DNA of 48,978 nt from Acidobacteriota bacterium (lineage in GTDB: Bacteria > Acidobacteriota > Terriglobia > Terriglobales > Acidobacteriaceae), in the NCBI GenBank assembly GCA_021813745.1, contig JAKAJO010000105.1, forward strand, positions 1-48,978. The letters run 5' to 3'. Position 1 is the stretch's first letter. Each line of letters opens with the position of its first letter. A model generated the notes under the pieces. That model worked only from the letters and a program-made list of their open reading frames with translations, did not search any database and had not been told where the DNA came from. Below, in pieces: positions 34,682 through 44,984 of this stretch. A program made the position numbers and the translations under genes.

Positions 34682-35782
34682 ATGCCGGAAGTACGCGTCA
34701 GTCCGCGTGAGCGGCTGGTTCTTACCGCGATCATCGAACTTTACATCGCCACGGGCGAACCCGTTGCTTCTCAAGCGGTTGCACGCCATTTCGCCAATCG
34801 CGAAGGCCTCAGCTCCGCCACCATCCGCAACGTGATGGCCAATCTCGGCGAGGTGGGCCTGCTCGATCAGCCTCACGCCTCTGCCGGGCGCGTGCCCACC
34901 GCCGCTGCCTTTCGCTACTACGTGGAGCAGATTACTCGCCCAGACGGTCCGCGCAGCCGCATCGCCTTCGGAAACGCACCCGAACCACCCTCGGTCCTGA
35001 GCGAGGCACGCCGCGGGCAGATCGAAGACAGCTTCAACGGTGTCGCCACCAGTGCCGACTATCTTGAGCGCACCTCGCACATCCTGGCCCTCATCTCCAG
35101 CGGCCTCGGCGTCGCGCTCGCCAGCGCCACCGCCTCGCAGGTCCTCGAGCACATCTATTTTTCCCGCCTTTCCACGGGGCGTGTGCTCGCCGTGCTCGTC
35201 GCCCAGGGAGGCGCTATTTTTGACCGCGTCCTCGCCCTTGACCGCGAGCTCAACCATCTCGAGCTGGAGACCGCCGCCCGCTATCTGAATGAAAACTTTC
35301 GCGGTTGGCCCATCGACCGGATCCGGGCCGAGATCGTCCGCCGCATCGAAATCGAGCGCGAGGCCTATCATCAACTGCTTGCCCTGGTGCAGGAACTCTG
35401 CCGCAAGGGAGCCCTCGCCGGCGGTGAAATGGGTCCACCCATTTACGTCGACGGCATGGCCAATCTCATCGCCGCTGAGGTTGACCGCGAGCGCTTGCGC
35501 CAGATGCTTCTCGCCCTTGAAGCCAAGCAGCGCCTCATCGATTTGCTCAACGCTTATGTCGACGGTAATCAGCAGGAAGTCCGCGTTGTCGTCGGTCTAG
35601 ACCAGGCCTCGCCCGCGATGCAGGACCTTGTCCTCATCGGCGCTCCTGCCCGCCTCGGCAGCGGCAGCCTCGGCACCGTCGCCGTCATCGCCCCGACGCG
35701 AATCCAATATCAGGAGATGATCCACGCCGTTCGCTACATCGCCGGCCTCTCGCAGCGCCTTCTCGATCTCCCGGCAGAGTAG
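34682..35782 (+). CDS. hrcA: Heat-inducible transcription repressor HrcA
   Basis: A 366-residue repressor of chaperone operons. The N-terminal winged helix (SPRERLVLTAIIELYIATGEP, SSATIRNVMANLGEVGLLDQ, HASAGRVPTAAAFRYYV) is diagnostic, followed by the GAF-like and dimerisation regions with VVVGLDQ and the C-terminal YQEMIHAVRYIAGLS. ATG 34682 is used because GGGGAG lies upstream and PEVRVSPRERL is the family start; the frame upstream to 34541 is discarded. grpE and dnaJ follow. HrcA normally binds CIRCE, but I find no complete site in this window. Confidence 0.93.
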   Translation: MPEVRVSPRERLVLTAIIELYIATGEPVASQAVARHFANREGLSSATIRNVMANLGEVGLLDQPHASAGRVPTAAAFRYYVEQITRPDGPRSRIAFGNAPEPPSVLSEARRGQIEDSFNGVATSADYLERTSHILALISSGLGVALASATASQVLEHIYFSRLSTGRVLAVLVAQGGAIFDRVLALDRELNHLELETAARYLNENFRGWPIDRIRAEIVRRIEIEREAYHQLLALVQELCRKGALAGGEMGPPIYVDGMANLIAAEVDRERLRQMLLALEAKQRLIDLLNAYVDGNQQEVRVVVGLDQASPAMQDLVLIGAPARLGSGSLGTVAVIAPTRIQYQEMIHAVRYIAGLSQRLLDLPAE

Positions 35783-35968
35783 CCGTATTAGGCCCTTAGC
35801 ACACTCCTGCATCCTGGGGATGCGCCCAAGCCAGACTCTGACGCATCCAAAACGTGGTACCGTGAACGAGCCAGGAGTGAAATTCAAGGTGGCCCTGACC
35901 CATGAGCCGGACATCGGCGCCTGCCGCGGAATTTATCATTGAAGAAGATCTCAAAAGTCTTACGGAGT

Positions 35969-36631
35969 ATGCGTACAGGAATGTCCCATAAGCCCCATAA
36001 AGATGCAGAAGTGAAAACCCACGCGCCTGAGCCGCCCGCCTCGGTTGACGAAACCGTGACTGCCCTCGCTGATCCCGAGGCTGTGGCCTCCGCACCGGAT
36101 AGCCCGCCTTCGACCTCTGACGCCGAACCCGAGCCGGGCCCCATCAGCCGCGCGGAATTCGATCAGCTCAAGTCGGCCTACGAGCAGCTCAAGGCCGAAC
36201 GCGACCAGCTCGTCGATCGCGTCGCACGCCTCCAGGCAGAGTTCGAAAATGCTCGCAAGCGCGCAGAGCGCGAACGCCAGGACTTCAAGGACTACGCCAC
36301 CGGCAACGTCATCGAACGCTTCCTGCCTGTCCTCGACAACTTCGAGCTCGCCCTCAAGGCCACCGGCTCAGCGGACCAGCTTCGCTCCGGCATCGAGCTC
36401 ATCGTCAAGCAGATGGAGGATGTCCTCCGCCAGTTCCAGGTGCTGCCCGTGCCCGCCGTCGGCGAGCAGTTCGACCCGCGCCATCACGAGGCACTCGGCA
36501 CCGTCGAGCGCGACGACCTGCCAGACCAGCATGTCGCAGAAGAGATCCGCCGCGGCTACAAGCTGCGCGAGCGCCTCCTGCGTCCGGCCATGGTGCGTGT
36601 CGCCTCCAATCCCAAACAGACCAGTGAGTGA
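35969..36631 (+). CDS. grpE: Nucleotide exchange factor GrpE
   Basis: GrpE releases ADP from DnaK. A long acidic, Pro-rich disordered N-terminal region is followed by the coiled-coil ([34 protein letters not shown]) and the beta-wing domain ([54 protein letters not shown]), all typical. The start is uncertain: TTG 35939, ATG 35969 or ATG 35981 are in frame; ATG 35969 is given, though its GGAG is very close. The stop overlaps the GTG of dnaJ (GTGA). hrcA ends about 185 bases upstream. Confidence 0.9.
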   Translation: MRTGMSHKPHKDAEVKTHAPEPPASVDETVTALADPEAVASAPDSPPSTSDAEPEPGPISRAEFDQLKSAYEQLKAERDQLVDRVARLQAEFENARKRAERERQDFKDYATGNVIERFLPVLDNFELALKATGSADQLRSGIELIVKQMEDVLRQFQVLPVPAVGEQFDPRHHEALGTVERDDLPDQHVAEEIRRGYKLRERLLRPAMVRVASNPKQTSE

Positions 36632-37767
36632 GAATCGATACCGTCGTGAGCAAAGCTGATTATTACGAAGTCCTCGGCGTCTCCCGCGACGCCAGCGACC
36701 AGGAACTGAAGAGCGCCTACCGCAAGCAGGCCATGAAGTATCATCCTGACCGCAACCCCGGCGACCATACCGCCGAGGAGAAATTCAAAGAGGCCAGCGA
36801 AGCCTATCAGGTCCTCAGCGACGCCGAAAAGCGCGCCGCATACGATCGCTACGGACATGCCGGCGTCAGCGGTGCTGGTGGCCCCGGTGGCTTCAGCGGA
36901 TTCTCTGGCAGCGTCGATCTCGGCGACATCTTCGGCGATCTCTTCGGCGAAATGTTCAACATGGGCGGCGGCCAGCAACGCCAGTCCCGCCAGCGCCGCG
37001 GAGACGATCTCCGCTACGATCTCAGTATCGACTTTGAAGATGCCATCTTCGGCACTGAAAAGGAGGTCCGCATCCGCCGTCACGAGGCCTGCACCAGCTG
37101 CAAAGGCAGCGGAAGCGCCTCCGGTCGCGGCCCCAGCACCTGCCCGCAGTGCCAGGGACGCGGCCAGATTCGCTACCAGCAGGGCTTCTTCTCCGTCGCC
37201 CGCACCTGCTCGGCCTGCGGTGGCGCGGGCGTCATCGTCACGGACCCCTGTCCCTCCTGTCGCGGCGAGACGCGCGTCACCAAGGAGTTCAAGCTCAACG
37301 TCAAAGTTCCCCCCGGCGTCGAAGAGGGCACGCGCATCCGATACGCGGGCGAAGGCGATGCTGGCCGCTCCGGAGGCCCCTCGGGCGACCTCTACATTGT
37401 CCTCTCCGTCCGCCCCCACGATTTCTTCGAGCGCAACGGAAACGACCTCCACTGTGTCATTCCCATCAGTTTTCCGCAGGCCGCTCTCGGCGCGGAAATC
37501 GAAGTCGATGGCATCGACGGCAAAGTCGCTCTCAAGATTCCTGAAGGCACTCAGAGCGGCAAGGAGCTGCGCGTGCGCGGCCGCGGCGTGCCCCACCTCA
37601 ATGACAAGGGCCGCGGCGACCTCGTCGTCCAAGTCATCGTCCAGATTCCCAGAAAGCTCACCCGCGCTCAGCGCGACCTTGTCTCCCAGCTCGCCGAATC
37701 CATGGCCATTGACAACAAGCCCACCGCTCCCAGTCTGCTCGATAAAATGAAAGACCTCTTCAGTTAA
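36628..37767 (+). CDS. dnaJ: Chaperone protein DnaJ
   Basis: A 379-residue Hsp40 that stimulates DnaK ATPase. The J domain contains HPD in [12 protein letters not shown] Gly/Phe-rich linker ([11 protein letters not shown]) and four zinc-binding CxxC units follow: [30 protein letters not shown] and [10 protein letters not shown]. The fourth departs from CxxCxGxG (GET for GxG) but keeps both Cys. The C-terminal substrate domains ([21 protein letters not shown]) are complete. GTG 36628 overlaps the grpE stop, so the genes are coupled; a GTG at 36646 is an alternative start. dnaK is not adjacent. Confidence 0.94.
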   Translation: MRIDTVVSKADYYEVLGVSRDASDQELKSAYRKQAMKYHPDRNPGDHTAEEKFKEASEAYQVLSDAEKRAAYDRYGHAGVSGAGGPGGFSGFSGSVDLGDIFGDLFGEMFNMGGGQQRQSRQRRGDDLRYDLSIDFEDAIFGTEKEVRIRRHEACTSCKGSGSASGRGPSTCPQCQGRGQIRYQQGFFSVARTCSACGGAGVIVTDPCPSCRGETRVTKEFKLNVKVPPGVEEGTRIRYAGEGDAGRSGGPSGDLYIVLSVRPHDFFERNGNDLHCVIPISFPQAALGAEIEVDGIDGKVALKIPEGTQSGKELRVRGRGVPHLNDKGRGDLVVQVIVQIPRKLTRAQRDLVSQLAESMAIDNKPTAPSLLDKMKDLFS

Positions 37768-37827
37768 CGGCCGGCAAGCCGCAGCAAGATGGGAGCGGAC
37801 AAAATGTAATGAAGGGGGTCGGGAATT

Positions 37828-37903
37828 TGGTGGAGCTGAGCGGGATCGAACCGCTGGCCTCCTCGTTGCGAACGAGGCGCTCTCCCAGCTGAGCTACAGC
37901 CCC
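37828..37903 (-). tRNA. tRNA-Ala (anticodon CGC)
   Basis: Full cloverleaf on the minus strand, 76 bases with the 3' CCA encoded. Acceptor GGGGCTG pairs with CAGCTCC including G3-U70, the alanine identity pair. The anticodon stem CCTCG/CGAGG holds the loop TTCGCAA, giving anticodon CGC (reads GCG). The T arm has TTCGATC in a 5-bp stem. It lies just after dnaJ on the opposite strand. Confidence 0.95.
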
Positions 37904-37959
37904 ACGGGTGACTCCTTTATCTTATCAGCGAAGCGCACTTCGCGAAAGCGCCGCGCCCC

Positions 37960-38421
37960 TCACTTCACGTAAGTGTACGTCCCGCAAAGGTCGGTCGAGT
38001 TCGCCAGCGCATCCATCGTCAGCACAGGCGTGCTCGCCCCAGAGAAGAACGCCACCTGCAGAGTCTTGCCCTCGACGTAGGTCGCCATCCACTGTGTGTC
38101 TTCCGTGCCGCACAACGTGTTGTGGTGCAAAAAGCGCTTCGCTGCCGGAACAGTCAGCCGATACAGGTTGCCTGTCCCGCTGCCGTTCACATCTGCATCA
38201 AACGCCGCCGCCACCTCCGACGTCGTCAGCGCCCGGATTGGAGCCAGCACAAAGCTGCTGAAGTTGATCTGCACCTTCGCGCCGGAGATCGCAATATCCC
38301 CCGTAATCGACGCCGCCGTGCTGCTCGCCGCCCGCCAGTAACCCTTGTCCTGCGCTCTTCCGGCGACAGAGATCAGAATCATTCCCGCCGCCAGTGCGCC
38401 TTTCAAAACGAACGTCCTCAT
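37960..38421 (-). CDS. Small secreted protein, unknown function
   Basis: A 153-residue protein from ATG 38421 with a clear signal peptide (MRTFVLKGALAAGMILISVAG, cut near AGRAQ). The mature part begins DKGYWRAASSTAASITGDIA, looks rich in beta-strand, and has two Cys (NTLCGTED and TDLCGTY) that could form a disulfide. It ends with TYVK. No enzyme motif is seen and I do not recognise the family by name. The open frame to 38463 adds 14 residues ahead of the signal and is less likely. It lies leftward between tRNA-Ala and rho with no operon evidence. Confidence 0.6.
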   Translation of the reverse strand: MRTFVLKGALAAGMILISVAGRAQDKGYWRAASSTAASITGDIAISGAKVQINFSSFVLAPIRALTTSEVAAAFDADVNGSGTGNLYRLTVPAAKRFLHHNTLCGTEDTQWMATYVEGKTLQVAFFSGASTPVLTMDALANSTDLCGTYTYVK

Positions 38422-38540
38422 TCTTTGAGCATACCCCGTACCTTCCCACCCCAATCGCTCCAACCATGTCCAACGAAAAGGCCGGGGATTGCTCCCCGGC
38501 CCATCCGCTCCAGTTTCGTCCGTACCACCCAGACCCTGAA

Positions 38541-39791
38541 CTAGAGCTGATTCATGTTCTGAAGAAACTCGGCGTTGTTGCGCCGCTTTTCAAGCTGGCC
38601 GATCAGAAGTTCCATCGCTTCAACAGGCGACAGCGGATTCAGCACCTTGCGCAGCACCCAAATGCGCTGCAAGTCTTCCTTCGGAATCAGCAACTCCTCC
38701 TTGCGCGTGCCGGAGCGCTGGATGTCGATCGCCGGGAAGACGCGCTTGTCCACCAGCTTCCGGTCCAGAATGATTTCCATGTTGCCCGTGCCCTTGAACT
38801 CCTCGAAGATCACTTCGTCCATGCGCGAGCCAGTATCCACCAGCGCCGTGGCGATGATCGTCAGCGATCCGCCTTCCTCAATGTTGCGCGCCGCGCCAAA
38901 GAACCGCTTCGGCCGCTGCAGCGCATTGGAGTCCACGCCGCCCGAGAGCACCTTGCCCGATGGCGGCACAATCGTGTTGTAAGCGCGCGCCAGGCGCGTA
39001 ATCGAGTCCAGCAGAATCACCACGTCGCGCTTGTGCTCCACCAGCCGCTTGGCTTTTTCGATCACCATCTCGGCCACTTGCACGTGTCGCGCCGCCGGCT
39101 CGTCAAAGGTCGAGCTGATGACCTCGCCCTTGACCGAGCGCTGCATGTCCGTCACTTCTTCCGGCCGTTCGTCGATGAGCAGCACGATCAGCACCACCTC
39201 GGGATGGTTCGACGTGATTGAGTTCGCAATCGACTGCAGCAGCATCGTCTTGCCGGTGCGTGGCGGAGCCACGATGAGTCCGCGCTGCCCCTTGCCCACA
39301 GGCGTCAGCAGGTCCATCACCCGGCCGCTCGTCGCCTCACGCACGGTCTCCATCTTGATCCGCTCCTGCGGATACAGCGGCGTCAGGTTGTCGAACAAAA
39401 TCTTGTTGCGCGTCTCCTCGGGCGACTCAAAGTTGATCGCCTCGATCTTCACCAGCGCAAAATACTTCTCGCCTTCATGCGGCGGCCGCACATTGCCGCT
39501 GATCGAGTCGCCTGTTTTCAGGTCGAATTTGCGAATCTGCGACGGCGACACATAAATATCGTCCGGTCCGGGTAGGTAGTTGTAATCCGGCGAGCGCAAA
39601 AAGCCATAGCCGTCCGGCAAAATCTCCAGCACGCCATCGGCAAAGATGTGGCCTTCCTTTTCGCTCTGCGCCTGCAGAATCTTGAAGATCAAGTCCTGTT
39701 TGCGAAGGCCGCTCGCGCCGGGAATCTCCAGCGTGCGCGCAATGCGGCTCAGTTCCGTAATGTTCTTCTCTTTAAGTTCTGCAATGGTCAT
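38541..39791 (-). CDS. rho: Transcription termination factor Rho
   Basis: A 416-residue hexameric RNA helicase that ends transcription at Rho-dependent sites. The N-terminal Rho-N ([23 protein letters not shown]) and the RNA-binding cold-shock fold ([31 protein letters not shown]) are followed by the ATPase core with Walker [24 protein letters not shown], the Q-loop [13 protein letters not shown] and the R-loop region [14 protein letters not shown] 39791 is preferred with AGGTGA just before it; a GTG at 39797 is two codons upstream. The leader of about 220 bases to the omega-like gene holds short GC-rich inverted stretches. Confidence 0.97.
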   Translation of the reverse strand: MTIAELKEKNITELSRIARTLEIPGASGLRKQDLIFKILQAQSEKEGHIFADGVLEILPDGYGFLRSPDYNYLPGPDDIYVSPSQIRKFDLKTGDSISGNVRPPHEGEKYFALVKIEAINFESPEETRNKILFDNLTPLYPQERIKMETVREATSGRVMDLLTPVGKGQRGLIVAPPRTGKTMLLQSIANSITSNHPEVVLIVLLIDERPEEVTDMQRSVKGEVISSTFDEPAARHVQVAEMVIEKAKRLVEHKRDVVILLDSITRLARAYNTIVPPSGKVLSGGVDSNALQRPKRFFGAARNIEEGGSLTIIATALVDTGSRMDEVIFEEFKGTGNMEIILDRKLVDKRVFPAIDIQRSGTRKEELLIPKEDLQRIWVLRKVLNPLSPVEAMELLIGQLEKRRNNAEFLQNMNQL

Positions 39792-40010
39792 ATTCACCTG
39801 CGGTGGGATTTGATGGGGGGTAGTTGGAATTCAGGAGGGGGAAGTTCTCCGGAACGTTGAGGCGGGCCTTGTTTCAGACTGCAGCGTGCTGCGTTCTTGA
39901 CTGGCTTTTCACCAAAACCGGCTTCAGACACAGGTCATGTGCAGTGTCATCTTGCCGTGCTGCACCTGAAACCTGTCTGTAAGTCGGCTGAATGCAAGGA
40001 GAGGGTACGG

Positions 40011-40232
40011 TCAGGCTGCGCGACGAGCCTGGACGGGTTGTTCTACGACCGCCTTCGACGGGGTCGACGATGTGGGATTCGTATGGCGGAACCGCACCAG
40101 CACTTCATTGGTCGTCTCCTGCAGCCGCGAATTCGGCTTGTGCAGCTTGCGGGTTGCCTTGCTGGCCAACTGGCACAGCTGATAGCGGTTGGACACATGG
40201 GCAAGTGCCCCAAAAACAAGATCAGAACGCAT
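40011..40232 (-). CDS. rpoZ: RNA polymerase omega subunit-like protein
   Basis: A 73-residue protein, MRSDLVFGALAHVSNRYQLC at the start, then QLASKATRKLHKPNSRLQET and a basic tail. The NRYxLxxLAsKATRKL block resembles the omega family, where NRYELVLLAAKRARQL is typical; omega assembles the beta-prime subunit. This is a family-level inference from one motif, not a full match, so the symbol is tentative. The ribosome site AAAGGAG is excellent, eight bases from the ATG. It lies upstream of rho in the same direction, so both transcription genes may share a transcript. Confidence 0.65.
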   Translation of the reverse strand: MRSDLVFGALAHVSNRYQLCQLASKATRKLHKPNSRLQETTNEVLVRFRHTNPTSSTPSKAVVEQPVQARRAA

Positions 40233-40807
40233 AAGAACTCTCCTTTGGTCAATCAGCAGCCGGCTGGAACTCCTTGGCGCCGCCGGTTCAACTGGCAGTC
40301 ATACACATCATGAGTCGCTCCCACGACCCGGTCCATTCGCTTAGACGCAAAACACCCGCGTCGAGTTCTAAAAACTTTGACGCAGACTTGTGCAAAAAGG
40401 GAACAGGCAAATTGCCCTGTCAGGGATTCAGATCGTCGAGCCGCCTCGGCTCGCTCTCTCGCTCCGTATCAATGCGCAACTGCTACACGCACCAATCCAT
40501 CAACTGCTGAGCCCTGGCTCATACGTGATGCGGATTTCGACAGAGAAACGCAGGATCGCGTTGTGCAATCTGCCCTTGTGGATGGCACCCTTGAATGTAT
40601 ACCCGCACCGGTAGCAGGTCAACAATTTTTTATGGAAAGTTGATACTCTTTCTCAATTGGAAAACAAGCTCTCAAAAGAAAATAACTCGATTGAAATGAA
40701 CACAAAATCTAGCAATACCACGATCTTCGCATCGTCCGGCGTTTCGCCATGTGGTCCAATTATGCACCACGACTCGTGCAATCCGCACTCCATCTCGCTT
40801 GCCGCCC
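40233..40807. other. Intergenic region, 575 bp, with an AT-rich segment
   Basis: Contains the leader of the omega-like gene (leftward) and the downstream flank of comM. Around 40615-40720 the base composition is clearly lower in GC than the surroundings, with A- and T-runs. Open frames here (for example 40657-40848) lack ribosome sites and known residues. No clear hairpin terminator is seen. Confidence 0.4.
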
Positions 40808-42367
40808 TTACGCCCAGTAGCTCCGGTCCAGTGTCCTATATTGGATAGCCTCCGCCAAGTGCCCCACCGTCAGGTTTTCCACACCCTCCAGGTCCCCAAT
40901 CGTCCGCGCCACCTTCAAAATCCGGTCATGCGCCCGCGCCGTCAGCCCCTGCTGCTGCATCGCCCGCTCCAGCAGCCGCTCCGCGTCTGGTCCCAGATCG
41001 CAGTACGCCCGAATCTGCCGTGTCGTCATCTGCGCATTCGAATAAATCTTCTCGCCGTGCTTCCTGAACCGTTCCCGCTGCCGCTCCCGCGCCTTGAGCA
41101 CCCGCTCGCGAATCTCCCCGGAGCCCTCCGCCGCTGCCCCGCCGCGCAGCTCCTTATATTGCACCGCCGGCACCTCAATATGAATATCGATACGGTCCAG
41201 CAGCGGCCCCGAGATCTTTGCGATATACCGCTGAATCATCGGCGGCGTGCACAGGCACTCGCGCGACTTGTCATTGAAGTAGCCGCACGGGCAGGGATTC
41301 ATCGCCGCCGACAGCATGAAACGCGCGGGAAAACTCAGCGACATCGACGCCCGCGCAATCGTCACCGTATGATCCTCCAGCGGCTGCCGCATCACCTCCA
41401 GCACGTTGCGCGGAAACTCCGGCAGCTCATCCAGAAACAGCAGCCCGTTGTGCGCCAGTGACACCTCGCCCGGCCGCGGCACAATCCCGCCGCCAATCAG
41501 CCCCGCGTCGGAGATCGTATGGTGCGGCGATCGAAACGGCCGCTGCGTCACCAGCCCCGCCGCCGCATCCAGCACGCCTGCCACCGAGTGAATCTTCGTC
41601 GTTTCCAGCGCCTCCTCAAACGTCAGCGGAGCCAGAATCGACGGCAGCCGCTTCGCCAGCATCGTCTTGCCCGAGCCCGGCGGCCCGATCATCAAAATGT
41701 TATGGCTGCCCGCCGCCGCCACCTCCAGCGCGCGCTTCGCCGTCTGCTGTCCGCGCACATCCTTGAAGTCCACGGTAAAGTGCTGCAGCTCGCCCAGCAG
41801 CGCCTCGGTTGAAACCCGATACGGCTCCCGCTGGATCACGCCCAGCACCGCCGAGTTCAGCAGCTCAATCACGTCCAGCAGCGACGACACCGGGTAGACA
41901 TTCACGCCTTCCACCACCGCCGCCTCGGCCGCATTCGACGCGGGCAGAATTAGATTCGCAATCCCGCGCTCCCGCGCCAGAATCGCTACCGGCAGCATCC
42001 CCGGCACCGCGCGCACGCTGCCGTCCAGCCCCAGCTCGCCCACCATCAGAAAATTGCTGACGTCGCTCACCTGCAACGCGCCATACGCGCCCAGAATGCC
42101 GAGCGCAATCGGCAGATCGAAGCCCGAGCCTTCTTTCTTCAAATCCGCGGGTGCCAGATTAATCGTGATGTGCGTCGGCGGAATCAGGTAGCCGGAGTTC
42201 TTGATCGCCGCGCGCACCCGGTCGCGGCTCTCCCGCACCGCCGCGTCCGGCAATCCAACCGTATGAAAATGATCCTGGTCCGTGACGACGCCGCTGTAGT
42301 CCACTTCCACATCAATGAGGTTGGCGTCGATTCCGTAGACAGCAGCGCTGAGAGCTTTAAAAAGCAT
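40808..42367 (-). CDS. comM: YifB/ComM family Mg-chelatase-like AAA ATPase
   Basis: A 519-residue protein. The N-terminal Lon-like segment ([61 protein letters not shown]) is followed by the AAA core with Walker [11 protein letters not shown], the Mg-chelatase-type [15 protein letters not shown], Walker [11 protein letters not shown], and [15 protein letters not shown], a putative zinc-binding stretch. Homologues act in natural transformation as hexameric branch-migration helicases. Length is normal. The ribosome site is weak. It is divergent from sdaA. Confidence 0.93.
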   Translation of the reverse strand: MLFKALSAAVYGIDANLIDVEVDYSGVVTDQDHFHTVGLPDAAVRESRDRVRAAIKNSGYLIPPTHITINLAPADLKKEGSGFDLPIALGILGAYGALQVSDVSNFLMVGELGLDGSVRAVPGMLPVAILARERGIANLILPASNAAEAAVVEGVNVYPVSSLLDVIELLNSAVLGVIQREPYRVSTEALLGELQHFTVDFKDVRGQQTAKRALEVAAAGSHNILMIGPPGSGKTMLAKRLPSILAPLTFEEALETTKIHSVAGVLDAAAGLVTQRPFRSPHHTISDAGLIGGGIVPRPGEVSLAHNGLLFLDELPEFPRNVLEVMRQPLEDHTVTIARASMSLSFPARFMLSAAMNPCPCGYFNDKSRECLCTPPMIQRYIAKISGPLLDRIDIHIEVPAVQYKELRGGAAAEGSGEIRERVLKARERQRERFRKHGEKIYSNAQMTTRQIRAYCDLGPDAERLLERAMQQQGLTARAHDRILKVARTIGDLEGVENLTVGHLAEAIQYRTLDRSYWA

Positions 42368-42622
42368 GGAGTTGTATTTGCAGCGAGTCTACCAGACACG
42401 ACCATGACAGTTCTGTGCTCCCGCGCCGCGCTCGGTTACCTTCGATTCTCCCGCTGCTTTGTCCATGAGAGAAAATCCGCGCGCCGTAAGAGAAAGTCCG
42501 TGTGCCCCATGACGTTCGCGCAGCGGACGCCATGAGTGGGAGACCGCGAACCTCACGCAGCCCTGCCGCGTCTCTGCCATGCTGTCCACCGCACACCTGC
42601 CGCGTCTACAATCTCAGACGGT

Positions 42623-44032
42623 ATGACCAGCCTCTTCGATCTTTACAAAATCGGCGTCGGCCCATCCAGCTCCCACACCATGGGCCCCATGCGCGCCGCG
42701 CACCGCTTCGCACTCGGCCTCGTCGAACACGGCCTGGTCGATCGCGTTGCCCACGTCCGCGCCGAGCTCTACGGCTCACTCGCTCTCACCGGCAAAGGCC
42801 ACGCCACCGACCGCGCCGTCCTCCTCGGCCTCTCTGGCCACGAGCCAGCCACCATCGACCCCGCCGCCATCGAATCCAGCATCCTCGCCATTCGCGAGTC
42901 GCACACGCTTCCCCTCGCCGGCATCCATCCTGTTCCCTTCGCGGAAGAAGCCGACCTGCTCTTCCATCGCGAGACGATGTATCCTCCCGGCGCAAAGACG
43001 CAGCACCCCAACGGCCTTCGCCTCACGGCCTACGACGCTTCCGGCGCCATCCTCGACACGCGTACCTACTTCTCGATCGGCGGCGGCTTCATCACCGAGG
43101 ACGGTGTGGACGCGTCCAAGGAGCAGCCCGCCACGCAAGTCCCGTTCCCCTTTCACACCGCGGCCGAACTCCTCGCCACTGCCCACGCCAATGAGCTTTC
43201 CATCAGCCAGCTCATGCTGGAAAACGAATGTGCCTTGATTCCGCGCCATCCGTCGCAATCTCCCGTCGAACTCGTCCGCGAAGGCATCGAGCGCATCTGG
43301 CTCGCCATGCAGCAGTGCGTCGCGCGCGGCATCGCCACCGAAGGCATTCTGCCCGGCGGCCTCAACGTCCGCCGTCGCGCACATCGCCTCGCTGAGCGCC
43401 TCCGCGAAAAAGAAGCCACCGGCCTGCGCGGCGATCCGCTGGCGCCGCTCGACTGGCTCACCGTCTTCGCCATGGCCGTCAATGAAGAGAACGCCGCCGG
43501 CGGCCGCGTCGTCACGGCTCCCACCAACGGCGCCTCTGGCCTCATTCCCGCCGTTCTGCATTACTACGATCGCTTCATTCCCGACTCCGACTACGAAGGC
43601 ATCCTCCGCTTCTTCCTCACATCGGCCGCCATCGGCATCCTCTATAAAGAGAACGCTTCTATCAGCGGCGCAGAGGTCGGCTGTCAGGGCGAGGTCGGCG
43701 TCGCCTGCTCCATGGCCGCCGGCGGACTCGTCGCCGCGCTCAACGGCACCAACGGACAAATCGAACACGCCGCCGAGATCGCCATGGAACACAACCTCGG
43801 CATGACCTGCGATCCCATCGGTGGCCTCGTTCAGATCCCCTGTATTGAGCGCAACGCCATGAGCGCCGCCAAAGCCGTCCACGCCGCACGCATCGCCATG
43901 AGCGAGTCGGAAGAGCACAAGGTCTCCCTCGATCAGGTCATCCGCACCATGTATCTCACTGGCCTCGATATGCAATCGCGGTATAAAGAGACAAGCCTTG
44001 CTGGTCTCGCGCTCAACATCATCGCCTGCTGA
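42623..44032 (+). CDS. sdaA: L-serine ammonia-lyase, iron-sulfur, single chain
   Basis: A 469-residue [4Fe-4S] enzyme that converts L-serine to pyruvate and ammonia. ATG 42623 (MTSLFDLYKIGVGPSSSHTM) matches the family start; the frame upstream to 42536 is discarded. The N-terminal beta domain includes the substrate loop GPSSSHTMGP. In the C-terminal alpha domain SGAEVGCQGEVGVACSM and MTCDPIGGLVQIPCIERN provide the cluster Cys residues, and GGRVVTAPTNGASGLIPAVL is typical. It is a fused one-chain form, normal for many bacteria. No neighbour explains it; comM is divergent. Confidence 0.94.
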   Translation: MTSLFDLYKIGVGPSSSHTMGPMRAAHRFALGLVEHGLVDRVAHVRAELYGSLALTGKGHATDRAVLLGLSGHEPATIDPAAIESSILAIRESHTLPLAGIHPVPFAEEADLLFHRETMYPPGAKTQHPNGLRLTAYDASGAILDTRTYFSIGGGFITEDGVDASKEQPATQVPFPFHTAAELLATAHANELSISQLMLENECALIPRHPSQSPVELVREGIERIWLAMQQCVARGIATEGILPGGLNVRRRAHRLAERLREKEATGLRGDPLAPLDWLTVFAMAVNEENAAGGRVVTAPTNGASGLIPAVLHYYDRFIPDSDYEGILRFFLTSAAIGILYKENASISGAEVGCQGEVGVACSMAAGGLVAALNGTNGQIEHAAEIAMEHNLGMTCDPIGGLVQIPCIERNAMSAAKAVHAARIAMSESEEHKVSLDQVIRTMYLTGLDMQSRYKETSLAGLALNIIAC

Positions 44033-44076
44033 ACGCTCGGCCGGTACTGCTTGCACTCCCCCATTTGAGGATGACG

Positions 44077-44913
44077 ATGGAACCGACCCTCGACGCAACG
44101 CAGCCTCTCTCCGATCCACCTTCCGATTTCCACGTGCCGACATCGTCTCCCACAAGCTCAACCCTCGCCCCCTTCTGGCACACCGCCGTTCTCGTCCTGG
44201 TCATCGCGGCCGTCTCCATTGCCGGCTCAATGCGTGCGGCACAGCAGCAGCCCATGCATAACCGCTACGCCACCTACGCCGCCACCGGTGTCATGGAACT
44301 TTTTCTGCTCGGCTGGGTCGCGTGGGGTTTGCGTCTGCGTCGCATTCCCCTTCGCACACTCTTCGGCGATCTTCCATCGGGTGCGCGCGCCTTCTTTGCC
44401 GACTTCGGCGTTGCGCTCCTCTTCTGGATCGTCTCGCTGATGGTGCTCGGTACCGTCGGTGCAACGTGGACCACCATTCAAGCCTGGGTCACGCACGGTG
44501 TCGCTCCGTGGCATGCGGCGGGCGCTCCGCTCGCACCCTCACACAATCCAGTTGAGCGCACCATGCTGCAGGTCGCGCCTTCCAACCTTCAGGAAGCGGC
44601 CGCATGGGCGCTGCTTTGTCTCCTCGTCGGCATCGTGGAAGAGTCTGTCTTCCGCGGTTACTTCCAAGGCCAGTTCACGGCATGGGCGCGCGGCAATGTC
44701 TTTCTCGGCGTCTTCTTTTCTGCAGTGCTCTTCGGCGCGGCACATGGATATCAAGGCTTGCGCAACATGGTTCTGCTCGTTGTCTTCGGCGCTCTCTTTA
44801 GTCTGCTCATGCTGTATCGACGCAGCCTGCGCCCCTGCATCTTCGCGCATAGCCTGCATGATCTCGTCGCTGGACTCGCGCTCGGTATCCTCAAAGTGCA
44901 TCACATTCTCTGA
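44077..44913 (+). CDS. CPBP-family intramembrane metalloprotease (CAAX prenyl endopeptidase-like)
   Basis: A 278-residue multi-span membrane protein starting at ATG 44077 (GAGG six bases before). The CPBP motifs are present: EESVFRG (EExxxR), FGAAHGYQG (FxxxH) and the last His in FAHSLHDLVAG. Hydrophobic spans include AVLVLVIAAVSIAGS and FGVALLFWIVSLMVL. Bacterial CPBP proteins range from proteases to bacteriocin-immunity proteins. An in-frame TTG at 44065 and ATG at 44071 are alternative starts. It begins 44 bases after sdaA, so it may share its transcript. Confidence 0.85.
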   Translation: MEPTLDATQPLSDPPSDFHVPTSSPTSSTLAPFWHTAVLVLVIAAVSIAGSMRAAQQQPMHNRYATYAATGVMELFLLGWVAWGLRLRRIPLRTLFGDLPSGARAFFADFGVALLFWIVSLMVLGTVGATWTTIQAWVTHGVAPWHAAGAPLAPSHNPVERTMLQVAPSNLQEAAAWALLCLLVGIVEESVFRGYFQGQFTAWARGNVFLGVFFSAVLFGAAHGYQGLRNMVLLVVFGALFSLLMLYRRSLRPCIFAHSLHDLVAGLALGILKVHHIL

Positions 44914-44984
44914 CGCGCATCCGCATGAACGTCTCGATGCGGAAAAATTGTTGCCACTTTTTCCACTCTCCCTACGTTTTTTTC

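Noticed and set aside
35796..35804. Possible CIRCE element after hrcA
   Set aside because: Only one half-site (TTAGCAC) is present; the inverse arm is missing at the required distance.
40657..40848. A 63-codon frame in the AT-rich intergenic segment
   Set aside because: No ribosome site, no known residues, and it runs into the comM 3' end.
42776..44161. A 461-codon frame antisense to sdaA
   Set aside because: Composition typical of a shadow frame (Gly/Ala/Asp-rich); sdaA has all its signature motifs.
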